This document shows, piece after piece, positions 1 to 10,107 of a stretch of DNA of 20,665 nt. The stretch is from an uncultured Candidatus Melainabacteria bacterium. GTDB taxonomy: Bacteria; Cyanobacteriota; Vampirovibrionia; Gastranaerophilales; Gastranaerophilaceae. Numbering within the stretch: position 1 is the stretch's first letter; every line of letters starts with the position of its first letter. The stretch lies in NCBI GenBank assembly GCA_937898445.1, contig CALEJY010000236.1:1-20665 (forward strand), written 5' to 3'. A program made the position numbers and the translations under genes. A model generated the notes under the pieces. That model was not told the DNA's origin. It worked only from the letters and a program-made list of their open reading frames with translations, and ran no database searches.

Positions 1-9
1 TATACTTTA

Positions 10-17
10 TGTATTTG
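10..17 (+). promoter_or_regulatory. weak candidate -7 box upstream of the first plus-strand gene
   Basis: TGTATTTG matches the Bacteroidetes -7 consensus TAnnTTTG at all fixed positions but one, and lies 27 nt before the chosen ATG at 45. The -33 element would fall outside the window, so this cannot be tested here. The region is low-complexity AT sequence where chance matches are common. Confidence 0.2.
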
Positions 18-44
18 TATACATACCTTTATTTATATTTTATT

Positions 45-545
45 ATGCAGACGACAAAATTTACACAGAACGATATAAACGAAGGAATAGAAAATCTTAA
101 AGTAGGAATTTGTAATATAATTAATTCTTTAGCAAATAATAAAATATCTGAATTTACTTTAGAATTTCCATTTCCTACTACAGTAATGTATGAAATGATA
201 ATTAAATTTACTAATGGTGTTAAAGTAATTGATTATAATGCAGTAACAATTAAATTAAGAATACATAATTCTGTTAATATTTTAATTACTAAAGTTGGAA
301 ATAAGTATCATTTTGAATCTAATTTAATTAATCCTATTAAAGATAATCGAATAGTTAGTGATAAAACGTTTGCTACAAGATTAATTAGATTTCTAGAACA
401 AGTTGAAGTTCAAGATATGATTAGTGAGGAAGAACAAAAATATCTACTTTCTGTAGCTAATAAATTAAGAAATTATCAATACTTAACTAGAACAGAAGAA
501 GAAGATGTTTATTTTAAGAATATAAGATTTCCTAATAAAAATTAA
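45..545 (+). CDS. hypothetical protein, 166 aa
   Basis: I do not recognise this protein. It is a plus-strand frame ending in TAA. I chose the ATG at 45 (MQTTKFTQ...) over the in-frame ATG at 9, because the extra residues would be a Tyr/Leu-rich run (MYLYTYLYLYFI) translated from low-complexity AT sequence that looks like leader. No signal peptide or membrane segment is seen. The N-terminal half looks like mixed alpha/beta sequence with alternating hydrophobic strands; the C-terminal third (around EEEQKYLLSVANKLRNYQYL) is helical and charged. There is no clear Shine-Dalgarno. It has several glutamines, all CAA or CAG, and no TAG, unlike the minus-strand giants. It points the same way as the exported protein gene at 663, 117 nt downstream. 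It is probably an early or accessory phage protein, by orientation only. Confidence 0.75.
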   Translation: MQTTKFTQNDINEGIENLKVGICNIINSLANNKISEFTLEFPFPTTVMYEMIIKFTNGVKVIDYNAVTIKLRIHNSVNILITKVGNKYHFESNLINPIKDNRIVSDKTFATRLIRFLEQVEVQDMISEEEQKYLLSVANKLRNYQYLTRTEEEDVYFKNIRFPNKN

Positions 546-603
546 GATATAATCTAATTTATATAATCTAATTCTTTCTACTCTGATATATTAATTTGTA
601 AAA

Positions 604-634
604 TTGATATTTAATTAGTAAATTTATATTTTCG
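604..634 (+). promoter_or_regulatory. candidate Bacteroides-type promoter for the exported protein gene
   Basis: TTG at 604-606 and TATTTTCG at 627-634 resemble the Bacteroidetes sigma promoter (-33 TTTG, -7 TAnnTTTG), with a 20-nt spacer close to the usual one. A start about 7 nt downstream would give a leader of roughly 20 nt before the ATG at 663. One base of the -7 box deviates. The position in a short gap after a stop codon supports it, but in such AT-rich sequence it remains a prediction. Confidence 0.35.
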
Positions 635-651
635 TACTGCGCATAATTAAG

Positions 652-657
652 AAAGGA
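652..657 (+). promoter_or_regulatory. ribosome binding site (AAAGGA)
   Basis: AAAGGA lies 5 nt before the ATG at 663 and is the only purine-rich stretch in the gap. It fixes the start codon of the exported protein. Confidence 0.6.
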
Positions 658-662
658 CAAAT

Positions 663-1067
663 ATGAAAACATTTTTCAAAATGCTAACAATTTTAATTGT
701 TGCGCTCATTTTTAGTAATGCACAAGCCCAGACCGCAAATCCTAGAGCTACTTATTATTATTGTGGTTCGCATGGAATGGGTTGGGGTGTAGCAGGAGGT
801 GAACGACTAACTCCTCAAAAAGCAAAAGTCGTTAGATACATTGCAGTATCAAGAGATTTAGAAAGAAGAGGATTTAAATTAGGTATGTACGTAAAGGTTA
901 CAAGTAAATATTATCCGCACCTAAATGGTGTATGGAAGATAATGGACCGAATGTCTAGCAGAGTACATAATAGTATTGATTTTCTATTACAGAACAAAAG
1001 CGATAGAAAGAAAATGACAATGCCAAGACGAGTAGAAATTGAATTATTAACCAGTAGTACGAAATAA
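663..1067 (+). CDS. exported RlpA/3D-like double-psi beta-barrel protein, 134 aa
   Basis: The first 22-23 residues form a classical signal peptide: MKTFFK, a hydrophobic core LTILIVALIF, and a small-residue site ending NAQA before Gln-Thr. There is no lipobox cysteine, so a soluble periplasmic protein is expected. The mature part resembles the RlpA-like/3D double-psi barrel: an Ala-Thr-Tyr-Tyr start, Gly-Gly-Glu-Arg-Leu, then a Gly-x-x-Val-x-Val strand (LGMYVKV), a Asn-Gly-Val-Trp-Lys-Ile-Met-Asp-Arg segment and an Ile-Asp-Phe-Leu segment, in the order seen in RlpA-type folds. Members of that fold cleave or bind peptidoglycan, so a role in wall entry or lysis is possible but inferred. It has its own candidate promoter and ribosome binding site and ends just before the shared terminator. 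Its few glutamines are CAA or CAG, with no TAG. Confidence 0.8.
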   Translation: MKTFFKMLTILIVALIFSNAQAQTANPRATYYYCGSHGMGWGVAGGERLTPQKAKVVRYIAVSRDLERRGFKLGMYVKVTSKYYPHLNGVWKIMDRMSSRVHNSIDFLLQNKSDRKKMTMPRRVEIELLTSSTK

Positions 1068-1071
1068 ACAT

Positions 1072-1119
1072 AATAAGGGGAAGAATGGCTATAGCAGCTA
1101 TTCTTCCCCTTATTTTTTT
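1072..1119. terminator. bidirectional intrinsic terminator between convergent transcription units
   Basis: A perfect 15-bp inverted repeat pairs 1072-1086 (AATAAGGGGAAGAAT) with 1100-1114 around a 13-nt loop. On the plus strand it runs into seven T residues at 1113-1119, ending the exported-protein transcript. On the minus strand the flanking sequence (complement of 1060-1072) is also U-rich, so it can stop the giant gene block as well. The minus-strand TAA stop of gene 1 (1118-1120) overlaps the edge of the T tract, so one element serves both units. Confidence 0.9.
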
Positions 1120-4100
1120 ACTATTGCGATTTAAAATATGCGTTTGCTGTATCTTTTATTGATCTAGTAAGACCTGTATTATTAAGCAACAAATATTTCC
1201 AAGATTTATCTCCAAACAATGATTGCCCTGTCTATTTAACTATCTAAACCGGAGCGGTATAATATGGAGGATTCATATTTTCTCCAAAGAACTATATTAC
1301 ATTAATTGGACCTTTAAACTAATCAAAAGACCTTGAAGAAGACTTATAAAGTATTTCTGTAAAAAAATTTTTTAACATAGGATTATCTTTTGCTGTCTTT
1401 TTAAATTCTGTATATTTCGGGCCTAATATTAACTAATAAAGTAAACCCAATAATAACGCAGACAATGCATCACTACTTAATTTATACATATTAGCTTTAA
1501 CCATTGGATTTCCTTTTATATAAGCAAGTCCAGCCTTTAAACCATCTTCTTTACAAAGACTTATAATAGAACCAATAGAAGGAAATATACCCTATACAAT
1601 AATAGGTATATCTTTATATACAGGACTACCAGTATCTTCTGTAGTTATATTACCAACTTCATCAAAAAATAGTTTATTACCTTTTTCATCTGTTTCCTAT
1701 TCAGATGTTAACTATGATACTCCATTTTTCTAAGTTGACATAAAATAATTATTCACAATACCATTCATCCAAGTAGAGAATGAACCAAATAAAAAACCAT
1801 ATGCTCTATGCTCAGCCATAGCTTTTTTACTTGTATCATAAGAACCATATATATTATCGCCCAATGCTCTTATCGCATTAATTTCACGTTTAGAATATGG
1901 TTCTGGAAGATTATCGGTCATATTAATTGGCGCATCTAAATGGTCTTCATTATATTTTTTTACTTGAGAAAAATATAAAGCCCTAGCTTTTAAATATTCT
2001 TTAGAACCTTTAGCTCCATATTTAAATGCTTTAAATCTTTCATCCTTAGTCCAATCATATTTTAAATTACCGTTTTGATCTAAACTAAAAGCTTCCCATG
2101 AACCATCATGCATACATTTAGCTACAAATAAAGTCATACGATTTAAAAAGTCTGGACCTCTTAATGTACTATACATAAATGTTTCTCCATTAAGAATACC
2201 ACTACGTCCAGTTTTTGCTCTTTCTGCAATACGCCCAATATCTGTATTTGAAATTCTATATTTTAAACAAAGTTTACTTAATAAATTCTAAGCCATTGGG
2301 TTTGCTGTAGAATATTTAAATACATATGCATATGCTTTTCTTACATTTTCTGGTTCTATATCAGTATTTAATTTTATAAACGAGCGCATAAAATTTTGTT
2401 CAGCACCTTCAAATGTATCACGTAATGAACCAATAATATTACCACCTAAAAGCATGTGTGTTACAATTCTTTTTATTGGAGAAATTACCCCGATTATTTT
2501 CTATTCTGTTTTAGACATAATAGAAGTATGAAATACATTTACTTTTAGATAATCTTGCATATATTTAATTTCTTTTTCTACTACTGATTTATTACCATTA
2601 TAATTCCCTGTAAGGTATAATTGAAGCATTAAAGCTTTGGAACAAACTAATAATTTATTTAATTGAGTTGTTGAAATATGTTTAGCTAAGAAATCAATTA
2701 ATAAATTTTCAACATTGGTTTCAAAAAATGGAGTACCATATTTTTCAATCCAACGTTTTCTTTCTTGTAATGCACTATTATAATTATTAGTACTTGTTAC
2801 CATAGTAGTACTAAATGGATTTACTAAATGCATTCTATAAAAGTTTTCTGAATCTCTTGACATCATTTCTCTTTCTTCTTCAGTAATACCTTCAACAAAT
2901 TCATCAAATGCAGTAGATGCGTCTCTAATTTTTCTTACAAAGTTTTTCATACCAGTTACTATGCCAGCAGCACTTGAGCGTTGTGTTCCTTTAGAAGCTC
3001 TTTCAAGTGGAACCCATAGATATTCTGGATGCCTTTTTATATACTCTTTGATTTTAGGATCTTCTGGAGATGTAAATATTGAATTTCCGTTTCTAGAAAT
3101 ACACTATATTTGATAAAGAACTTTCTTTAAAAGAGTTCTTTCTTCAGAATCCAAATCATTACTTTCGTCATATGGATTTTTAAACGACATGGCATCAGAA
3201 TCAGGATCGTATAAATTACGATATACTGATGCCTAATTACCTATAATCATATTCTAAGCAGAAGTATAATTTTTATATTTATAAAAATCATCAAACATAC
3301 CTCTAATCTTAGAATCATAATACTTTAAGAATTCTTCTGATACAGTATCATAAGTAATTAATAAATTATTTACTACTGTTCTAATATTTTCATCATCTAC
3401 TGTTGCAGCAGTAAAGAAATTTAAGTTAATACTACTTAAACTGTTTTTATTTATAGCAGTTTCTCCTCTTAACGTAAGTAATGCATTTACTGACATTACA
3501 TATAGTGTAGCCAAGTTTTTATTAAATTTACTACTTCCCTCTAATGCTCTAGCTACTTTTTCTGGGTCTCCAAAATCTGGGCGAATTGTTTGAATTTTAG
3601 TAATAATATCGGTTAATGCTTGAATCTAAGTTACTTTTGTTTTAGCGTCTTTTAAAGTTTCAAAACCATAACGTTCATATTCTTTAGTTAAACTTAAATT
3701 TGCACCATCAGTAACTTTATTATATTCATTGAATATTTCTTCAATTGGGTCTGTAAAAGTAGTATTTAAAAAATTATTATTAATTTTATTATCTGGATTT
3801 GCTTCATTAACTATAGAAAGAATTTTCTAGAAATAATTCTTATTAAATTCTCCAATATTAAAAGCTCTATACGCACCATTACCACAAGAACTAACCACTC
3901 CAAGTGTTCCTAATATAATATTATCTCCTAATTCTGGCAACATTTCATTAATAAGTTCCATAGTTCTTACAGCTTCAACATTACCATAATCAGATTCAAG
4001 ATCATTATATTCTGTATCTTGCTTATAAAAGCCTAATATGTTATTTCTATTTCTTCTTATATTAGCGTGCTATTTAATATTAAAATTAGATAGAGTAATT

Positions 4101-5665
4101 ACATCAATAACTCCGTCTTTACTTTTAAAAATTAAAATTCCAGCATCAATTAAATCATCAAGTAATTTCCAATTGTGATTAATTACTTCTTTACCATTTA
4201 CTTCCTCTTTTGTATAATCTAATAAATATTTACTAAATATACTTTCTAACTATTGAGATATAGTAGCCAAACCTGTAACTTTTTCAAAAGAAAGAAAACC
4301 TTTTTCATAAGCATTTTTAACTGCATCTTTTATTTTCTAAACTGTATAACCTTTATTATCATCTAATTTATCAAGATGTTTTGTTATAAGTTCTTTAATT
4401 TCTTTATTCTTATTTTTATCAGTTTTTTCTTTAATGTCATACTATTTTCCATCAATAATTACTTCATACATATGATCAAGTTCATTGACTTTCTTAATTA
4501 TAATTGGTTCTATACCAGTTGGATCTTCAGATGGGGCATATTTAATCCAAGATTCTGCAGTTTGACCCAATCCATCTTCACGGAGATTCATAGTTGGAAA
4601 TATTAATTTACAATTATCAGTAGCTTTAACTATTACGTTTGAAGAAATAGTAATTGGAGTTGAATTATTTTCTATAAAATAAGATGCATTCTTTACATAC
4701 TTATGCATAGCAAAACCAGAATCTGATTTACGTGTACTATAATTTATAGTACCATGAACTTTAGCTTTAAGTAGATTACCATTCTATCCATATTGAAGCT
4801 ATACTGGAATTACGCTTAACTAAATATTTTTTGTATTAACTCCATTATATTCTAATATAGATTTTAAAAAAGCTAACTAATATTTAATACGTTCTTTTTT
4901 AACTTGAGGCCATTCATTTGGATTAGAAGCAGTAGTTTTTATAACATATAATCTGATTGTACCATCATCACCAATAGTTATCCAATCAAAGTGTCCATAA
5001 ATATCTTCTCCACTTGATTTTATTTTAGCTTTTAAATTTACACCTCGTATAGTCTATTTTTCAGAATTTAATTCACCAGTTTCGGATATAAATGTTTTTC
5101 TTAATGCATCCTATACTACTGCTAAATTAGGAATTTTTTCTTCAGAAATTCCTTTATTTTTTAATGCACCCTATACTTTAGCTCCATCCTATTCAAATAA
5201 TATTTTAGAACCAGCAATCATATGAACATATTTTGCATCCTTTTTAATTAATTCATTCTATTGCTTTTCTGTTTTTAAATGCTAATCTATCTATTCATCA
5301 TTCCAGCCTTTAGCTGCTAATTCCTATTTTACCTTAGCATCATAATTTCCATCTTCATAAGTTGGAACTAGTAAATGATCATTAATATTAAATGCTGAAG
5401 AATTAATAAATAACTAAACATTTAAACCACCTTCTGGGGCAGGAGAAGGGTCATTTGGGTCAACGGATTCTACTAATTTAAGATCCTTAACATTATTCTA
5501 TTTTATTTTATCTATCTAACTTTTTTGTCTATCTTTACTAAATACAATATCAGTAATATCTGAAGCAAGTTCTTTATCCCTTAAATAATTCATTAATTCA
5601 GTATAATTACCAAAGTTCTAAAAAACTTCACCATTTAATATAATTGCATAATTACAATAATTCAT
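1118..5665 (-). CDS. gene 1: giant crAss-like transcription-block protein with RecB-like nuclease-type segment, 1,515 aa (TAG = Gln)
   Basis: I checked this frame codon by codon: it is open from ATG 5665 to TAA 1118 if TAG is glutamine, with the first TAG at codon 16. The start is fixed by GGGAGG 9 nt upstream and by the preceding gene's stop 1 nt away. Around residues 218-290 is a stretch like a PD-(D/E)XK (RecB/Cas4-type) core: Gly-His-Phe-Asp (Asp227), a turn Gly-Asp-Asp-Gly, then a strand ending Val-Ile-Lys-Thr-Thr (Lys243) and a helix with Gln-Leu. The usual Asp/Glu two residues before the Lys is Val241, so catalysis is doubtful. The C-terminal third (from about 1150) has the blocks RGPDFLNRMTLFVAK and MHDGSWEAF, and a hydrophobic helix near 1399-1415. 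It is the last gene of the block and is probably a partner or co-packaged protein of the virion RNA polymerase; that role is inferred from position. The coding call is strong, the function weak. Confidence 0.88.
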
Positions 5666-5666
5666 A

Positions 5667-8018
5667 TTAACAATCCTCCCTTATTCCATTCTTCTAATCT
5701 TTATTATATTCACTAATCTATTGATTGATATAATTAGAAATACGTCTAGACTATTGTGTACTACCAAAATCTAAATCTTTTCTTGACATTAATTTAGCTA
5801 CTTCTTTATTAAATTTATTAAATATGACAGTTAATTTAGAGCCATAAAAACTATTAATATTTTCTATTTTAGTATCAAAAATAGTTTCTGTAATGTTTTT
5901 TAATGTTTTATCATTAGTATCAAATACTTCTTTAGTTTCTAAATTAACATTACCACGTATATAATTACTAAACAAATTAGCAAAGACTTCTTCTCTAAGA
6001 TCCATCTCAGAAATTCCTGGATAAGATTCTTTTATTTTTTTATACATACGTCTTCCTTCATTAGTATTAATTACTAAATTAAGAAGATTTTCATAGTTAT
6101 TACCTAAGTCTGGATTTGATTTAATCATACCAAGAATTAAGTGTACATGTTCGTGTAATAAATCAGAAGGTCTTGCTATTGTACTATTAACATATACTTT
6201 ACCATTATAAATAAAAGCTTTATCTATATTCGGATCAAATAAATTACCTCCTATTTCTTTATTTAAACTTTCAATTTCACTTGCATTAATTAATTCAACA
6301 TCAACATTAAACTAAGATTTTAATACATCAGAAATAGTAGTCATCCAAGTAATCATTGGAGTAGATTTTTTTTTAGTCTATTCCTTTACACTATCGTCTG
6401 GAACTGGAATAACTTGATAAACAATATTTTTATTATATTTATATTTTTCATCAAATTCTCTACTTTCAATATAATACTTTTTAGTTTTAGCTTTATCTAT
6501 TTTATTAGCAATAGTATCCATACTTTTACCATTTCTATTTGAAGTACCTAATTCTTCATTCATTTTATAAATAAATAAAGCTACTTTTTCTGGAGTATTA
6601 ATCTTCTATAGAATATTTTCTCTATACTTTTTTTGAATACCTACTTCTTTTATATATTCTCTAAATGTCTACATATTAAAGTTTGGATTAGTAACAAACT
6701 AATCTTCACCACCTCTAATATCTGTTTTTACATCAACAGGAATATCTATAGATTCTATAATTTGTCCAGGTTGATAAGAAGTTTTACTGATTATTTTTTC
6801 GTTAACAAAACTTTGATATACTTTTTTACCATCTATAATTTCAACAGGTCTATATTTAAATTCTATTGCTGAATTACTGATAATAGGTTGTGCTTCTATT
6901 CTTTCGGCAATAGCATTATGAGCATCTTCTAATGAATCATATCTTGTTCCAAAAGCCGATGAAAGTAATGTACCTCTTGAGATATAAAATTTATCATTAT
7001 CTTTATAAACATTATATCCAAGATACTTGCTTACTTTTAATGTATTAATAGTATCCTAAGTAATACCATATTTAGTTTCAATAGGTATTGCCTTAGATTT
7101 TAATATAATTCCATTTTCTGTTTCTTTTAAATAACCATATCCAAAATCTGGAACTAATAAACGTTCTAAATAATCTTTACTTTTACCAGATTCTTGCAAT
7201 TGTCTATAGCCTCTAATGTTTGCATCTTCTAATTCTTTTGGATGTTTTAATTTTAAAGCTTGATATAAATCATTATAAGTAATAAGAATTTTAAAATCAC
7301 CTAATGTTCTTTTTCTATAATTTAATTCTGTAGAAAATGGATCATCAAATTCTTTAATCTAATTCCAATTTCTTAAATTTCTTACAAATTTTTCTAATAT
7401 CTAAATGTTAGATACACCATCAGTAGAAGTGTTTCTATAATTCTTTTTATTCTAAAGATAATCAATAATCAAATCTTCAAAATTATCAAAGCCTTTATTC
7501 TTTCTAATTTTATTTAAAGGTTTATAATATTCAGAAGATTTATCAATATTTAAACCATAATCTCGGATTTCTTTTCTAATTTTTAAAAATCTTGCTAAAC
7601 TTTGTAAATCGTATTTATTGTTTTTAAGAATAAATAATTCTTCTCCGTTGTTTTGAACAATTCTCTATTGAATTGTTTTACCTTCTAATTTAAGTTCATC
7701 TACTAAAAATATATTAACATTTTCTTCTGGAAAATCAATATCACTATATTGTGACATACCTCTAAGTTCAGCTAATGAATAATTTCCTTGTAAACCATCA
7801 AGTCCAACTTTTTCTATATTGGATACTGTAATAGTTCTTTTTTTAATTTCTGATTTTTTTTCTTTTAATAAAGGAATTAATTGTTTGTAAACAAGGTCTT
7901 TATTATTTACTAAAGCTGAATATAAATCCGCTTCTTCAATATTGGTAGAGGGCGCTGAACTCTCATAATTCAGCACCACTTTCTTACCATTAATTAATAT
8001 TATAATGTTACAATCCAT
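5667..8018 (-). CDS. gene 2: zincin-type metallopeptidase-domain protein, 783 aa (TAG = Gln)
   Basis: This is an open minus-strand frame from ATG 8018 to TAA 5667, with TAG as glutamine (first TAG at codon 118). An in-frame TAA at 8022 rules out a longer ATG start. Residues 622-626 are His-Glu-His-Val-His in the context DLLHEHVHLILG, the HExxH zinc site on a helix. About 50 residues on, Glu676-Glu677-Val-Phe-Ala gives the likely third zinc ligand, as in gluzincin-like phage peptidases. The strand before the site (AFIYNGKVYVN) fits the usual beta-hairpin edge. The first 600 residues are charged and unrecognised. Translation is coupled to gene 3 through a TAATG overlap, and its own stop lies 1 nt before gene 1. 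Zincin-like domains are known in crAss-like transcription blocks; it may mature virion or cargo proteins or act on host proteins after injection, which is inference. Confidence 0.88.
5675..5682 (-). promoter_or_regulatory. strong Shine-Dalgarno for gene 1 inside the end of gene 2
   Basis: The minus strand reads AAGGGAGG here, 9 nt before the ATG at 5665, inside the last codons of gene 2 (the GIREDC end). It is one of the best Shine-Dalgarno matches in the window and decides the start of gene 1. Confidence 0.75.
7951..7977 (-). other. GC-rich hairpin early in gene 2
   Basis: The minus-strand RNA forms GGUGCUGAA / UUCAGCGCC, a 9-bp stem with one G-U pair around a 9-nt loop, 42-68 nt after the start codon of gene 2. 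It stands out as GC-rich in very AT-rich sequence. No U-tract follows, so it is not an intrinsic terminator. It may affect mRNA processing or translation, or be a chance effect of the codons. Confidence 0.4.
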
Positions 8019-9841
8019 TACTTACATATTTTATTTATTTGTGTAATAGTTCCCTCTTTTAAGAACTACTTAAAATAAGATATGATTTTTTCAATATCTT
8101 CTTCTGAAGCATTTGTTTCTAAACTTTGTTTTATAGTATTAATTATATTTTCAAAGTAATCAGAATACTTGCTTCCTAATACAAAATATCTTCTTATATT
8201 ATTTACTCTTTCAAATAAATCATTTTCAGATTCACCTGGTTCTTGTATAATAAATGATTCATCATTCTTACCTTTCATTACAATAACAGGAATAGAATTA
8301 GATTCCAGTTTAATAATACAAGGATCTTGATTACCAGAAGTACTTCGTACAATTCTTGCTGAATCTATTAAAACGTCTTGATAATTAAAGTAAAGAGGAA
8401 TTTGATTTGATTCTAATTTTACATCTTTAGTTCCTTCTAATATTGGCACTCCATACCAATCTAAATTAGCTTCATAATCAAAGAAATTACGAAGCATAGG
8501 GATATCTCTTAAATAAGAATTAAATAAACTAGTAATTCTATTCTTGCCATATTGGTTTCTATTTATAATAATATTATAAAGAACAAAAGCATCAGCTAAT
8601 GTCATATTGTCAGTTATATAAATCTTATTTAAATCTCCAATTCCTTTTTTATAATTCTAGAATTTTTTCTAAGATTCAGAACTATCTTCAATTGTCTACA
8701 TATTTAAAGATACTTTATAGAATGGAATGTCTTTTTCTATTGCTTTAATTAAAGCAGCAATAAATGGATTCTATGATAACCCTTTTACTTGTTCAGTAAT
8801 AATATTTCCATCTTTATCTACTTTAGTAACTTTACCCTATTTTAATTCGGGAATAATCTTATTTTCAAATATATATTTGAAAGAACCAATATTTGCTTTA
8901 GAATTTAAATTTAGTAAACCATCTTTTTCAAATGTATTTACTCTACCATTAATATCCAAATATTTAGTTCCTTTAGAAACAGGGAAAGAAATATTTTTAC
9001 TTAAGATAAAATTATTGCAAATAATTTTATCAATAGATGTTAACACCCTAGCTTGGTATTGTTCTGGAATATAACTAAACTACTAAGACATTTCTGAATA
9101 TACTACATCGAATGCTTTTGATTTAAATGAAATATTATCATCTACTTCAAGTACGGTAGAAAATAATTTTCTAATTGCATCAAACTAAGGTATCTTAGTA
9201 AATGCATCAAATACATTTACACACTTCTTTACTAGGTCGTATTCTCTAGCAATTTTTTCTCTGTAGTCTTCATCTATAGTCCAACGTTTAACATCTAAAT
9301 CTTTAATATTATTAATAGCTTCTAATTCTGAAGTTGTTTTACTTGAATCTTTTAAAGCATTCTTTTTAGCAGTAGCTAATATATTCTTCAACTGTATTAC
9401 TTTTGCTTGTAAGTCAACTTTATTAGTAGGTATTCCCTAATTAAATCCATAAAGTCTACCAAGATTACTAAATTCATTAGCTGCTTGTAACACATTTAAG
9501 AATTCATTACAATCTGCTTGTAATTCTGCTTTATCCATAGTAGTTAAACCTAATCTTTCTTTTAATGCCTATGTTTGAAAATTATACAATGAAATAGGTT
9601 TTCCATCTTCATCATATAATTTAGTTTCACTTCTTGCTTGTTTAACTGCATTTTCTAATGTAATTTGTTCCTAACCAGAATATATATTTTCTTCTGTTAA
9701 TTCGTAAACGAATCTAGCAACAGGAGATGTCATAAATGATACAATATCGTTAATATTATATCCCATTGTAATTAAGAATAAATACATTTTAGCAAGCTTA
9801 GATCCACAATTAATCTAACCTAATATAAGCTCTTTTGCATT
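8018..9841 (-). CDS. virion RNA polymerase gene, exon 3 (C-terminal 607 aa)
   Basis: The exon begins AAT GCA AAA GAG (Asn-Ala-Lys-Glu-Leu-Ile-Leu-Gly) directly after the intron's last G and ends in TAA at 8018-8020, which overlaps the ATG of gene 2 as TAATG. The first block, with GSKLAKMYLF, ITMGYNINDIVSFMTSP and VARFVYE, resembles the conserved region that follows the catalytic barrel in crAss-like polymerases; it is likely part of the active-centre cleft or trigger-like region, by inference. The rest is helical and charged, with no motif I recognise. TAG glutamines occur throughout (for example in LGQINCG). Automated standard-code callers would break this exon into pieces near 8066-8605, 8837-9046 and 9185-9391. 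Confidence 0.87.
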
Positions 9842-10107
9842 CAATTTTATTATTCTCATACTTTCATATAAGTTTAGACTATATCTTAATTCAATATATT
9901 TTGAATTCTCAGCACTTCGGATTTTTAAATCCTATTTTATTAAAATAGTCGTTGCACCATTGTATGGCTCAGAGATTACCCCAACCTTAAATCTTATTAC
10001 TATAGTAAGGTAATTACTCTTACAAGTAATTTAAGTTTTTAACAGGGCTTTTCCTGAATTCACTGAGTATTTTATCCAACTGACTCTGCTTTATATATTT
10101 ATTTTGG
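9842..10107 (-). ncRNA. group I self-splicing intron 1 (266 nt, no ORF)
   Basis: On the minus strand the four conserved core elements appear in order. P is GAATTCAGGAAAAGCCCTG (about 10042-10061). Q is TAATCTCTGAGCCA (9965-9978). R is GCAACGACTAT and S is AAGATATAGTC. P7 pairs GACTAT (9945-9950) with ATAGTC (9877-9882). P1 is an 8-bp helix between exon CAACUGAU (10108-10115) and the internal guide GUCAGUUG (10077-10084), with the required U-G pair at the 5' splice site. P9 (CUUAUA/UAUGAG) follows S, and the intron ends in G at 9842. An in-frame TAA just inside the intron shows it must be removed. The P and Q forms suggest subgroup IA. With no endonuclease gene, its movement would need help in trans. 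Confidence 0.9.

Noticed and set aside
9..44. Upstream ATG start for the first plus-strand gene
   Set aside because: It adds only a Tyr/Leu-rich run from AT leader sequence; the ATG at 45 gives a more ordinary N-terminus.
4376..4606. Plus-strand ORF of 76 codons, and similar ones at 6633-6872, 8727-9074 and 14422-14610
   Set aside because: They are antisense to verified long frames, have low-complexity Phe/Ile/Tyr-rich products, and lack start signals.
9842..9857. Alternative 3' end of intron 1 after the G at 9857
   Set aside because: It keeps the frame but would add five residues (Arg-Ile-Ile-Lys-Leu) between Ala-Thr-Asp and Asn-Ala-Lys-Glu, which spoils the expected family sequence; G at 9842 fits better.
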